Notes under the pieces: model-generated
Seen by the model: the letters and a program-made list of their open reading frames with translations, nothing else
Database searches by the model: none
What the model was told of the DNA's origin: nothing
Shown: piece after piece, positions 50,239 to 58,506 of the stretch
How positions within the stretch are numbered: position 1 is the stretch's first letter
Layout of the letters: the number at the start of each line of letters is the position of its first letter
Source: Paenibacillus ginsengihumi DSM 21568
GTDB lineage: Bacteria; Bacillota; Bacilli; Paenibacillales; NBRC-103111
Assembly (NCBI RefSeq): GCF_000380965.1
Contig: NZ_KB905560.1
Span: 462 to 64,461, forward strand
DNA length: 64,000 nt
Direction of reading: 5' to 3'
Made by a program: the position numbers and the translations under genes

Positions 50239-50386
50239 AGTTTTGTACAATGAAAGCGGATTTATGAGTGCCAATATTCCGGCTGCAGCGCGACTTGGCC
50301 ATTACTAGTATCGCGAGGCAGCGGGATTGGCAGCATATAGCGGCCTGGAAAGAGCGGGCAGGCTGCACAACAAAGGAGGAATTCGC

Positions 50387-51049
50387 ATGGATGTATGGCT
50401 GACCTATGCGCCTTATATTTGGTTCGATCTGAAGGAGCCGTTTTATCCCGAGCGTGTTGGCGTAACGGTCATCACTGAACCGGGGGACTCGCCATCTTTT
50501 CGCCGCAGCTTTCCTTTTACGCAAAAAGGCTTGCAGCAAATTATCGAATATGCGATTTGGTGGGATTACGAGATCGGGCATCTGTATGAGCTGGAGCATG
50601 TGTGGGTGTATGTCGGAAGCAACGGCGAGGTGCTGGACTGCGAAGCCAGCTTTCACGGGCGGGTGTTGAAAGGATTGCGCAAGGATAGAAGCAACTTGCT
50701 TGACGCAACGCATGTGCAGCTGTATTCGCAGCCGGGCAAGCACGCATTTTCGCCGCTGCCGGAGCTGTTCGAGCTGCTGCCCGATGCCGAGGCGGCGGCA
50801 AGCGCGCTCGCCGGCAACGATGGCCTGCTGATTAACGAACTATTCCAGGACAAGCTCTCTACGAATGAAGAAATTAATGGATGGGTACGGCGCTATCTTC
50901 AAACCTATGCATTTTCTCCGGCTTTTGCTTACAAGCAGCATCCGCTTTCGCCGCAGCTGTTTACAAGCTGGGAGCAGCTTAAAGAGGAAATACCGCTGCG
51001 CATTGCAGCAAGAGTGAAGCAGTTGGCAGAGCTGTACGGGGCGCGGTAA
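50387..51049 (+). CDS. Conserved hypothetical protein
   Basis: This 220-residue protein has no signal peptide and no recognised catalytic motif. It begins MDVWLTYAPYIWFDLKEPFY and contains HLYELEHVWVYVGSNGEV and a CEASFHGRVLKGL segment, which look like a compact beta-rich domain, followed by a helical C-terminal third (from about 125). I do not recognise a function. AAAGGAGG lies before ATG 50387; an in-frame extension to 50327 has no site. It is flanked by the RuBisCO-like operon and a glycosidase but separated from both by gaps. Confidence 0.75.
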   Translation: MDVWLTYAPYIWFDLKEPFYPERVGVTVITEPGDSPSFRRSFPFTQKGLQQIIEYAIWWDYEIGHLYELEHVWVYVGSNGEVLDCEASFHGRVLKGLRKDRSNLLDATHVQLYSQPGKHAFSPLPELFELLPDAEAAASALAGNDGLLINELFQDKLSTNEEINGWVRRYLQTYAFSPAFAYKQHPLSPQLFTSWEQLKEEIPLRIAARVKQLAELYGAR

Positions 51050-51069
51050 CCGGAAGGAGGGACAGCAGG

Positions 51070-51123
51070 ATGGGCGAACGGCGCCGCAGGCATAACAAGG
51101 CTGGACCAGTTCCTGAAACTTGA
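51070..51123 (+). CDS. Possible 17-residue basic small ORF or relic
   Basis: ATG 51070 has a near-perfect AAGGAGG 9 bases upstream (51054-51060) and opens a 17-codon frame, MGERRRRHNKAGPVPET, ending at TGA 51121-51123. It starts 20 bases after the previous gene. The strong ribosome site argues for translation, but the frame is too short to judge by composition; it could be the head of a decayed gene. The sequence from 51124 to 51243 shows nothing else I can name. Confidence 0.3.
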   Translation: MGERRRRHNKAGPVPET

Positions 51124-51243
51124 TAGAAAATTTAACTTTGCTAAAGCGATAAAGCGAAGTGCGATCTTCTGTACCAGGAAAAACATCTGCTGACCGCGGC
51201 CGCTCATCCCTGAATAGACGACGATAGACGTTTTTCTTAATCA

Positions 51244-51273
51244 TTGACATTTCTAGTTTTTGGGTGATACGAT
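51244..51273 (+). promoter_or_regulatory. Sigma-A promoter for the DUF5060-type glycosidase gene
   Basis: A perfect -35 TTGACA at 51244-51249 and a -10 TACGAT at 51268-51273 are separated by 18 bases. The predicted start of transcription, near 51280, lies just upstream of a cre-like operator and about 65 bases before the start codon. Confidence 0.6.
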
Positions 51274-51287
51274 GGCGTTGTGTGCAA

Positions 51288-51301
51288 TGAAAACGATTTC
51301 T
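51288..51301 (+). promoter_or_regulatory. CcpA-type catabolite operator (cre)
   Basis: TGAAAACGATTTCT matches 13 of 14 positions of the cre consensus TGWAANCGNTNWCA. It lies 15 bases past the -10 element, a usual roadblock or repression position. It implies carbon catabolite repression of the downstream glycosidase. A LacI-family regulator other than CcpA could use the same type of site. Confidence 0.6.
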
Positions 51302-51343
51302 GTTAAGCGAAAATAAAGCTGCTGTCTTGGGGAGGAATTCGCT

Positions 51344-52822
51344 TTGGTTCATTCGGAACAGGAACAACAGGTCGAGCGTTGGGGCATGCTGGAGCTTGCT
51401 TGTCCCGGGCCGGCCGCTGGCAATCCGTTCGCGGATTGCGAGCTGTTTGCCGATTTTCGGCATGGCGGCCGGACGGTGCGGGTGCGCGGATTTTATGACG
51501 GCGGGGGCGTGTACAAGCTGCGCTTCATGCCGGATGCCGTCGGCGAGTGGAGCTTTGTCACCAGGAGCAGCTCGCCGGAGCTGGACGGGATTGCGGGAAG
51601 CTTCCGCTGCACGCAGCCTTCGCCCGGCAACCGCGGCCCGGTGCGCGTGCGGGACGAGTATCGCTTCGCCTACGAGGACGGCACCCCTTACGTCCCCGTC
51701 GGCACGACCTGCTACGCCTGGACTCATCAGAGCGAGGCGCTGCAGCGGCAGACGCTGGACACCTTGCGCAGCGCGCCGTTCAATAAAATCCGCATGTGCC
51801 TTTTTCCGAAAAAATACAGCTTTAACAGCGTCGAACCCGACCTGTTCCCCTTCTCCGGCAATCGCGAGGCAGGCTTTGATTGGAGCCGCTTCAATCCGGC
51901 CTATTTCAGCCGCCTGGAGGAAAGGCTGCGCGAGCTGCAGGAGCTCGGCATCGAGGCGGACCTGATTCTGTTCCATCCTTATGACAAGGGGCATTGGGGC
52001 TTCGATGCGATGGACAGCGAGGCCGACGACCGGTACGTCCGCTATGTTGTCAGCCGGCTTGCCGCGTTCCGCAACGTATGGTGGTCTCTGGCGAACGAAT
52101 ACGACTTCATGAAGGCGAAGACGATGAGCGATTGGGATCGCTTGTTCCGCCTCGTGCAGCAGGAGGACCCGTACGGCCATCTCCGCTCGATCCATAACGG
52201 CACGGGCATGTACGATCCGGAGAGCGTCGTCATGTACGACCATGCCAAGCCGTGGGTGACCCACTGCAGCATCCAGCATTGGGACGTGAATCTAACCCCG
52301 GTGTGGCACCGCCTTTACCGCAAGCCAATCGTCATCGACGAATGCTGCTACGAAGGCAACGTGCCGCAGCGCTGGGGCAACATAACGGCCGAGGAGATGA
52401 CGCGCCGTTTCTGGGACGCTGCGGCCAGAGGGGGGTATGCCGGCCACGGGGAGACTTATTTGCACCCGGAGGACGAAATTTGGTGGGCCAAGGGAGGCAG
52501 GCTGTACGGGGACAGCCCGGCGCGCATCGCGTTCTTGCGCCGCGTGCTGGAGGCGGCGCCGGAAGGCTGCCGGCCGATCCCGGCTTTTCGCGACGTGCCG
52601 ACGATCGGCGTGCCCGGCGAGTATTACTTGCTATATTTCGGCATTCACCGCCCCGCCTACCGCATGATCGAGCTGCCGCCGGACGTATCGTTTCAGGCCG
52701 AGATTCTCGACACGTGGGAGATGACGGCAACGCCGCTGGAGGGAAGGCTGACAGGCTCTTGCCGGATTGAGCTGCCGGGCAAGCCTTATTTGGCCCTCAG
52801 AATTTATCGTTCCGAGGCCTGA
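51344..52822 (+). CDS. DUF5060/DUF4038-type glycoside hydrolase (cellulase-like, GH140-related?)
   Basis: This 492-residue protein has an N-terminal DUF5060 beta domain (about 10-85, LRFMPDAVGEWSFVTRSS), a TIM barrel (about 100-400) and a C-terminal beta domain (DUF5605-like). Likely catalytic residues are Glu252 in WWSLANEYDFM and Glu333 in PIVIDECCYEG. There is no signal peptide. Relatives in the DUF4038 group include GH140 apiosidases, which would fit the apiose theme of the RuBisCO-like operon; this link is inference. The start is TTG 51344 with GGGGAGG 8 bases upstream. Confidence 0.8.
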   Translation: MVHSEQEQQVERWGMLELACPGPAAGNPFADCELFADFRHGGRTVRVRGFYDGGGVYKLRFMPDAVGEWSFVTRSSSPELDGIAGSFRCTQPSPGNRGPVRVRDEYRFAYEDGTPYVPVGTTCYAWTHQSEALQRQTLDTLRSAPFNKIRMCLFPKKYSFNSVEPDLFPFSGNREAGFDWSRFNPAYFSRLEERLRELQELGIEADLILFHPYDKGHWGFDAMDSEADDRYVRYVVSRLAAFRNVWWSLANEYDFMKAKTMSDWDRLFRLVQQEDPYGHLRSIHNGTGMYDPESVVMYDHAKPWVTHCSIQHWDVNLTPVWHRLYRKPIVIDECCYEGNVPQRWGNITAEEMTRRFWDAAARGGYAGHGETYLHPEDEIWWAKGGRLYGDSPARIAFLRRVLEAAPEGCRPIPAFRDVPTIGVPGEYYLLYFGIHRPAYRMIELPPDVSFQAEILDTWEMTATPLEGRLTGSCRIELPGKPYLALRIYRSEA

Positions 52823-52849
52823 TACCTTAAACCGGGGAGGAAGCAGCGA

Positions 52850-52994
52850 ATGAGGAGCAGGCTGCCCTTCGACGTGCCGATTGCCGATGGAGAAAAAAAT
52901 CGCCTCATTATTAATACGGATGCCAAGAATGAGGCGGACGACCAGTTCGCAGGTCGTGCATACGCTGCTGATGCCTGCTGACGCCCCGTTTTGA
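52850..52994 (+). pseudogene. Nucleoside hydrolase-like gene relic, truncated and frameshifted
   Basis: ATG 52850, preceded by a strong GGGGAGG site, opens 34 codons ending RLIINTDAKNEADDQFA, which is the N-terminal metal-binding segment of nucleoside hydrolase-like proteins (a D-x-x-N-E-x-D-D pattern). Directly after, one extra G at 52952 shifts the frame; in the new frame the text continues VVHTLLMPADAPF and stops at 52992-52994, as the family's sequence would. The remaining ~260 residues are missing. It lies 28 bases after the glycosidase gene, so it was probably its operon partner. The sequence from 52995 to 53079 shows nothing else. Confidence 0.72.
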
Positions 52995-53079
52995 CGATGA
53001 AACAGTCATTTGGATTCGACGATCCGACGATCCGGCGACCTTCCCGACGGCGGCTGCCAAGTCTTACGGCTTCCAGCCG

Positions 53080-53754
53080 TCAATAGGCGAATTCCGCCTT
53101 GACGGCAGCGCGGATGCGAATCTCCCCCGGCTGGACGGGAGCCGCCGCCGCGGGCGATTCGTAAGCGACTGCGAGCAGCGGAGACGGCTCCGGCGCGCGC
53201 GGCTGTTCCTCGACATGGAAGGGGATGTCTTGAACCGCGACGCCCAGCGAGCGGGCGATTACCGAAGCTTTGCGGCGGGCGTCCGCCACCGCAAGCGACA
53301 GCGCGCGGTCGTAATAAACGGCCGGTTGCGATACGGAGAAGCGGATGTTCGTGACGGAGTTCGCGCCGCTGGCGACGGCCGCGTCGACGATAAGCCCTGT
53401 GCGGTTCATGTCTCTGACCGTAATTTGCAGCAGATGTGTAACCCGGTAGCCGAGGAAGATCGGTTTGCCGTCCTCGTACCGGTACTGCGGCTCGATGCGG
53501 TAGGCGACCGTCTGCATGTTTTCCGGCGGAATGCCCAATTGCCGCAAAGCTTGAATGATTCGCGAGACGTCGGCCGTATTGCGGCTTTGCGCCTGATGCA
53601 GGCTGGTCTCCTCCGTCACCGCCCCCAGCACGATGTCGGCCTGGTCGGGAGGCGCCGCTGCTTCCCCCTCGCCGACCACCTCGATGACGCGCCGATGATC
53701 GCGCACGAAGGGGGCGTCTGCGCCCGCAGCGGGATTTCGTGTTTGACGATACAT
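53080..53754 (-). CDS. SIMPL (DUF541) domain protein
   Basis: This 224-residue protein is the only supported minus-strand gene. It matches the SIMPL/DUF541 pattern: VIEVVGEGEAAAPPDQADI, then IIQALRQLGIPPENMQTVAY, RIEPQYRY, GYRVTHLLQITVRD, ALSLAVADARRKASVIARSLG and a final beta strand. Many family members are secreted; here no signal peptide is seen. The start is the ATG whose complement is at 53752-53754, with a GGCGGTGG stretch upstream; an extension to 53811 is possible but lacks a site. It faces the plus-strand genes on both sides. Confidence 0.88.
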   Translation of the reverse strand: MYRQTRNPAAGADAPFVRDHRRVIEVVGEGEAAAPPDQADIVLGAVTEETSLHQAQSRNTADVSRIIQALRQLGIPPENMQTVAYRIEPQYRYEDGKPIFLGYRVTHLLQITVRDMNRTGLIVDAAVASGANSVTNIRFSVSQPAVYYDRALSLAVADARRKASVIARSLGVAVQDIPFHVEEQPRAPEPSPLLAVAYESPAAAAPVQPGEIRIRAAVKAEFAY

Positions 53755-53845
53755 ACTTCCACCGCCTCTGCAATATTGGTAACCATTATATGTACGGCGG
53801 CAAGCGGCCATTCATTCGCGGAATTCGCGCCGCCCCCGCTTCAAG

Positions 53846-53881
53846 CATTCCGTATACGGCTTCCGGCCGCGGAATGTTTTT
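53846..53881 (+). terminator. Possible terminator hairpin upstream of the SIMPL gene
   Basis: CATTCCG at 53846-53852 pairs with CGGAATG at 53870-53876, with GGC/GCC pairing inside, followed by TTTTTG and a TTTG microsatellite up to 53899. In plus orientation it could stop read-through from the glycosidase transcript. Its distance from that gene makes the call weak. Confidence 0.35.
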
Positions 53882-53962
53882 GTTTGTTTGTTTGTTTGCT
53901 ATCCGGTCGTGCAGTCCCTTCCAGAACGGTTCCTTCCTGCGCTCTCGCCGAAGCTTCCGAAT

Positions 53963-54180
53963 CTCTAACGCCAGTGACAAACGCTATTTTATTGAAATGC
54001 AGCCTTTGAAAAATGTAACGAAACGTAGTATCGCTATTTGGCCAAAAATGCTGAATCGGGCAGCCTAAATTGCCAAATAAGGCCGCCCACTTGCGTTATC
54101 ATTTCAAATCGATGGTTTCGAGGAAAATAAGCTCTGTGGCTAGCGTTAGCTTAGGGTTCGCCCGGCAAAACAGCACCCTA
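53963..54180 (-). repeat. Family C repeat, copy 2 (inverted relative to copy 1)
   Basis: About 218 bp whose reverse complement aligns through its whole length with 30564-30787. Shared blocks include CTAAGCTAACGC, TCGATTTGAAAT, GCCCGATTCAGCA/G, TTTTTCAAAGGCTGC and GGCGTTAGAG. It sits in the 740-base gap between the SIMPL gene and the exporter genes, immediately followed by family A units. Confidence 0.8.
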
Positions 54181-54199
54181 GGCTAGCAAGCATTGAATC

Positions 54200-54388
54200 G
54201 CTCGTCATAGATGTCTAGCTTGAAAATAGCGCTTGGTGCGCGGCCCGTTTTCATCTTCTGATGGTGCCGCACCAGCGTCATAGGTGTCTAGCTTGAAAAA
54301 ATTGGACGGACCCCTCCGGCGAATTTTTTAACACCGAAGGTGACGGGCCGATGACGATAGGAATCGTTCGTCATCGGCGTCTATCCGA
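54200..54388 (+). repeat. Family A repeat, mixed 73-bp and 93-bp units
   Basis: TCATAGATGTCTAGCTTGAAAA begins the first unit (anchor GTCTAGCTTG at 54213), the second anchor is at 54286 and the broken third at 54379, so spacings are 73 and 93. The first interval contains CCCGTTTTCATCTTCTGATG, the reverse complement of the unit type at 1-236. The second contains CCTCCGGCGAATTT and CCGAAGGTGACG, the unit type of the 25.5-kb array. Both unit types therefore belong to one family. Confidence 0.85.
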
Positions 54389-54399
54389 AAAAAAACAAG

Positions 54400-54414
54400 T
54401 GACATTTCATGTCA
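54400..54414. promoter_or_regulatory. Perfect 15-bp palindrome before the exporter operon
   Basis: TGACATTTCATGTCA is a 6-bp perfect inverted repeat with a 3-base centre, 80 bases before the exporter start codon. It could be an operator for a dimeric regulator, but no regulator gene is adjacent. Confidence 0.35.
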
Positions 54415-54493
54415 ATCGGAGTATGTTTTATATAGCGACACTAAATACTTTCGGAGCGATTCCGCGATCATATGAGGTGAGGGGGAGATACGC

Positions 54494-56242
54494 TTGTCGT
54501 TTTTGCAAAAATACGCGCGCAAGCATTGGCGTTCGTTCATGGTTGCGCTGCTGTTTCTGACCTGCGAGGCGATTGCGGACCTGCTGCAGCCGACGATTAT
54601 GGCCAGCATCATCGACGTCGGTGTTGCGAATAACGATATGGACTACGTCCTGCGCCTGGGGGGCGTCATGCTGCTCATTACCGGGCTTGGCGCGATCGCG
54701 GCTTCCGGCCGCAACATTATGGCCAGCCGCGTGTCGCAAAAATTCGGCGCCGAGCTGAGATCCGACCTGTTCGCCAAAATTCAGTCGCTGTCTTTTGAAA
54801 GCGTCGACAAATTCGACCGGGCCTCGCTTGTGACCCGGCTGACCAACGACGTGACGCAGGTGCAAAACTTTACGAACGGGATGATGCGCATTTTCGTCAA
54901 GGCGCCGCTCATTTGCATCGGCAGCCTCATCCTGGCGACGCGCCTGAATCCGCAGCTGGCGGTCGTGCTTGCCGTCGTTGTGCCGCTGGTAGCGGTGCTG
55001 ATCGCGCTGAACATGAAGATCGGCTTTCCGCTGTTCGGAAAGGTGCAGAGGGCGCTGGACCGGGTAAACGGCGTCATGCGGGAATATTTGTCGGGGATTC
55101 GGGTCGTCAAGGCGTTCAACCGGTACGATTACGAAATGAACAAATTTGACGGCGTGAATCGGGAATACGGCCAGCAGGCGACGACGGCTATGCGCGTGAT
55201 GTCGATTTTTAATCCGGGCATTATGCTGCTTGTCAATTTCGGCATCGTCGCCGTCATCTGGCTTGGCGGCATGCGGGTCGACGCTGGCCGGATGGAGGTG
55301 GGCAGCATTATCGCCTTCATCAACTATATGACGCAAATTTTGTTCTCGCTGATGATGATCTCCAACGTGTTTACTATGTTCGTGAGGGCGAAAGCTTCGG
55401 CGGGGCGGATCGGGGAAGTATTCTCGCAGCAGGACAGCCTGACGTGGCAAGAGGGCGCCGACGCTGTAAAGGCGGGCGAACGCGGCAGTATCGAATTCGA
55501 GAATGTCAGCTTCTCCTACAGCGGCATGTCCGGCGATCCCGTCCTGAAAAATGTCACGTTCTCCTGTAAGGCCGGGGAGACGGTAGGCATCATCGGCTCG
55601 ACCGGTTCGGGCAAAACGACGCTCGTCAGCCTCATCCCGCGCTTCTACGACGCGACCTCCGGCACGGTGAAGGTGAACGGAGTGGATGTCAAAGAGATCG
55701 AGCCCGGCAGGTTGAGGGAGCGCATCGCTGTCGTGCCGCAAAAGACGGTGCTGTTCACGGGCACGGTGCTGGAGAACCTGCAGATGGGCCGGGAGGACGC
55801 CACCCGGGAGGAAATCGAACAGGCCGCCGTCATGGCCGAGGCACACGGGTTTATCGCCGCTTCCCCCGAAGGCTACGGCAGCCGGATCGGGCAGGGCGGG
55901 GTGAACTTCTCCGGCGGGCAAAAGCAGCGCCTGTCGATTGCCCGGGCGCTCGTCCGCAATCCGGAAATTTTGATTCTCGACGACTGTACGAGCGCGGTCG
56001 ATGTGGCGACGGAAGCGCGGATCAAGGAGTCGCTTCGCAAGTACGCCGCCAATCTTACCTGTCTGATCATTGCCCAGCGCATCGCGTCGGTCATGGACGC
56101 CGACCGCATCGTCGTGCTCGATCAGGGCCAGGTCGTCGGAGTCGGCCGGCACGGCGAGCTGCTGCACAGCTGCCCTGTGTACCGGGAAATTTACCAATCG
56201 CAGATGGGAAAGGAGATGCCGCCCTATGTCCCGGCAACATGA
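54494..56242 (+). CDS. ABC exporter half-transporter (permease-ATPase fusion), first subunit
   Basis: This 582-residue protein has six membrane helices (about 15-310) and a C-terminal ATPase. The Walker A motif is GSTGSGKTT (Lys374), the signature FSGGQKQ lies near 472-478, and Walker B ILILDDCTSAVD near 491-502. The D after LILD in place of the usual catalytic Glu means this half has a degenerate catalytic site, as one subunit of heterodimeric exporters often has. TTG 54494 has a GAGGGGGAG site upstream. It overlaps the second subunit's start (56226) by 17 bases, so the two were built as a pair. Confidence 0.9.
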   Translation: MSFLQKYARKHWRSFMVALLFLTCEAIADLLQPTIMASIIDVGVANNDMDYVLRLGGVMLLITGLGAIAASGRNIMASRVSQKFGAELRSDLFAKIQSLSFESVDKFDRASLVTRLTNDVTQVQNFTNGMMRIFVKAPLICIGSLILATRLNPQLAVVLAVVVPLVAVLIALNMKIGFPLFGKVQRALDRVNGVMREYLSGIRVVKAFNRYDYEMNKFDGVNREYGQQATTAMRVMSIFNPGIMLLVNFGIVAVIWLGGMRVDAGRMEVGSIIAFINYMTQILFSLMMISNVFTMFVRAKASAGRIGEVFSQQDSLTWQEGADAVKAGERGSIEFENVSFSYSGMSGDPVLKNVTFSCKAGETVGIIGSTGSGKTTLVSLIPRFYDATSGTVKVNGVDVKEIEPGRLRERIAVVPQKTVLFTGTVLENLQMGREDATREEIEQAAVMAEAHGFIAASPEGYGSRIGQGGVNFSGGQKQRLSIARALVRNPEILILDDCTSAVDVATEARIKESLRKYAANLTCLIIAQRIASVMDADRIVVLDQGQVVGVGRHGELLHSCPVYREIYQSQMGKEMPPYVPAT

Positions 56243-58024
56243 ATCTTCGTCCGGCCGGCGGGAGCCGGCGAACGTCCCGTTGATCGGCGGACCGGGAAGG
56301 CCCGGCGGTCCCGGAGCACCGGGGCTCGGCGGCCGCGGACCGGTCGTCAAGCCGAAAGATTTCAAAGGCACGCTGAAAAGGCTGTGGTCGCATATCGGGC
56401 GGGAGAAGCGATGGCTCCCGGCGCCGGCCTGGTCGACTTCGGGGTACTGAAGCTGCTCGCGCTGGCGCTCGTCATTGTCTACGTAGCCGACGGGCTGCTG
56501 ACCTTCCTGCAGGGATGGCTGATGGCGGGCATCTCGCAGCGCATCGTAACGGCGCTCAGGGGCATGCTGTTCGGGAAGCTGCAGAAGCTGCCGCTCGGCT
56601 ATTTTGACGCCCGCCCGCACGGCGAGGTGATGAGCCGGCTGTCGAACGACATCGATAACGTCAGCACGACCGTATCGCAGTCGACTCTGCAGCTGATGAG
56701 CGGCTCGATCGCGATCGTCGGCTCGCTCGTCATGATGCTCGTGCTCAGCCCGATTTTGACGCTGGCCAGCCTGATTACCGTGCCGCTCGTCTATTTGCTG
56801 GCGCGCACGATCACGAAGCGGACGAAGGTGCTGTTCAAGGAACAGCAGGCCCAGCTCGGCAAGCTGAACGGGCACGCGGAAGAGACGATCACCGGCATAC
56901 AGGTCGTCAAGGCGTTTAACTACGAGCGCCAGGCGGTTCAGCAATTCGACGAGGTGAACGAAAAGCTGTACGAGGTCGGACTGAGAGCGCAAATCTGGTC
57001 CGGCTTCCTGATGCCGATCATGAGCGTGATCAACAACATCGGCTTTGCGGTAGTTGCCGTCGTCGGCGGGCTGCTGGCCGTAAGAGGCGATATTACCGTC
57101 GGCGTCATCGCCAGCTTTCTCAGTTATTCCCGGCAGTTCGTCCGGCCCTTGAACGAGCTGGCGAATATCTACAACATCCTGCAATCCGGCGTCGCCGGAG
57201 CGGAGCGCGTCTTCGAGGTGCTGGACGAACGGGAGGAGCCGGCCGATCCGCCGCACGCCGTGCCGCTTGCCCATCCGCGCGGCCGCGTCGTGTTCGAGAA
57301 CGTCAGCTTCGGATACCGGGAAGACGTGCCGATCATAAGCGGCGTCAGCTTCGCAGCCGAGGCAGGCAGCAGCACTGCCCTGGTCGGTCCGACCGGCGCC
57401 GGCAAGACGACGATCGTCAACTTGCTGACTCGCTTCTATGACGTGACCGGCGGCAAAATTACGATCGACGGCAGAGACATCCGCGATTACACGCGCGACA
57501 GCCTGAGGCGCTGCTTCGGCATCGTGCTGCAGGATACGTACCTGTTCTCGGGAACGATCAGGGAGAACATCAAATACGGCAAGGAGAACGCCACCGACGA
57601 GGAAGTAAGAGCGGCCGCGATCATGGCTAACGCCGATCCGTTCATCCGGCGGCTGCCCCAAGGCTACGACACCGTTCTGTCGGAGAACGGCGGCAACCTC
57701 AGCCAAGGCCAGCGGCAGTTGCTGGCGATCGCCCGGGTCATTCTTGCTCAGCCATCGATTCTCATCCTCGACGAAGCGACGAGCAGCATCGACACGCGGA
57801 CGGAGCTTCACATTCAGGAGGCGCTGCTCAAGGTGATGGAAGGGCGCACGAGCTTCATCATTGCCCACCGTCTGAACACGATCCGCGATGCGGATACGAT
57901 CATGGTCATCGATCGCGGGCAGATCGTCGAGGAAGGCCGACACGAGCGGCTGCTCGAGAGGAAGGGCAGTTACTACCGGATGTTCTCGAACCAGTTCAAA
58001 AATGTGCAGGGGGCGGCGGAATAA
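56226..58024 (+). pseudogene. ABC exporter second subunit with deleted first helix and frameshift
   Basis: ATG 56226 starts a normal-looking N-terminus (Gly/Pro-rich linker, then KPKDFKGTLKRLWSHIGREK) that stops at 56448-56450. From about 56411 another frame continues MAPGAGLVDFGVLKLLALAL and then runs intact through five helices, Walker A GPTGAGKTT, signature LSQGQRQ and Walker B ILILDEATSSID to 58024. About 25-35 residues, covering the whole first membrane helix and the loop after it, are missing at the junction near 56405-56415. A GTG at 56384 opens the longer in-frame ORF but has a poor ribosome site. Unless the break is an assembly error, the exporter should be inactive. Confidence 0.75.
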
Positions 58025-58114
58025 AGCTGCCCCCTTGTCGCAGGCCGGCCGTCTCTTCGCCGCCGGATGGGTGCCGGGCCGCAGGCTGCAAGGACGGCCG
58101 AACGATGCAATGTC

Positions 58115-58165
58115 AGCCGGACGCAAATGCAGCCGAACGCAAATGCAGCCGAACGATGCAAAGGC
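58115..58165 (+). repeat. Short 16-bp tandem repeat in the gap after the exporter genes
   Basis: AGCCGGACGCAAATGC (58115-58130) and AGCCGAACGCAAATGC (58131-58146) are adjacent copies, with a third diverged copy (AGCCGAACGATGCAAAGGC) after them and a partial one before. The 480-base gap 58025-58506 contains no other gene I can support. Confidence 0.7.
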
Positions 58166-58283
58166 AGCATTGCGGCTCAATTCGGCGAAAATCAGGGCAT
58201 GACGCGCCGTAATGCGTTGTCAGCCGCGATTATCCCGCGCCCGGCTTGCGGAGCCGGAATGATCCGACCGGGCAACTGTGCTA

Positions 58284-58297
58284 TGATATCGTTTGCA
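58284..58297 (+). promoter_or_regulatory. cre-like operator candidate
   Basis: TGATATCGTTTGCA matches 12 of 14 cre positions and overlaps a -10-like TATGAT at 58282-58287. No good -35 hexamer is visible at 17 bases. It lies about 210 bases before the dehydrogenase gene at 58507. Confidence 0.3.
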
Positions 58298-58506
58298 AGG
58301 ATAAATATGTAAGTCGTCATTTCAGTCGCAGAACATAAAAGGGCAGATGCGTTCATGATCGTCGGCGATATGCGGCATGGCGTTCAAAATCGATCTGCCG
58401 TTGTTTGCTTGGGCCAAGGCTGAATCATAGCGCGGGGAGAGGGCCGTTCGGAGCACCAACCGAAGGGCCGCTCGAAAAACAAAATCATAGAGCGGAGGCG
58501 GACGGT

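Noticed and set aside
53876-53899. TTTG microsatellite as a phase-variable switch
   Set aside because: It lies over 120 bases upstream of the SIMPL start with no promoter element around it, so there is no support for a switch role.
54428-58180. 1250-codon minus-strand open frame opposite the exporter genes
   Set aside because: The plus strand carries Walker and signature motifs of ABC exporters throughout; the minus frame is compositionally biased and lacks a ribosome site or domain.
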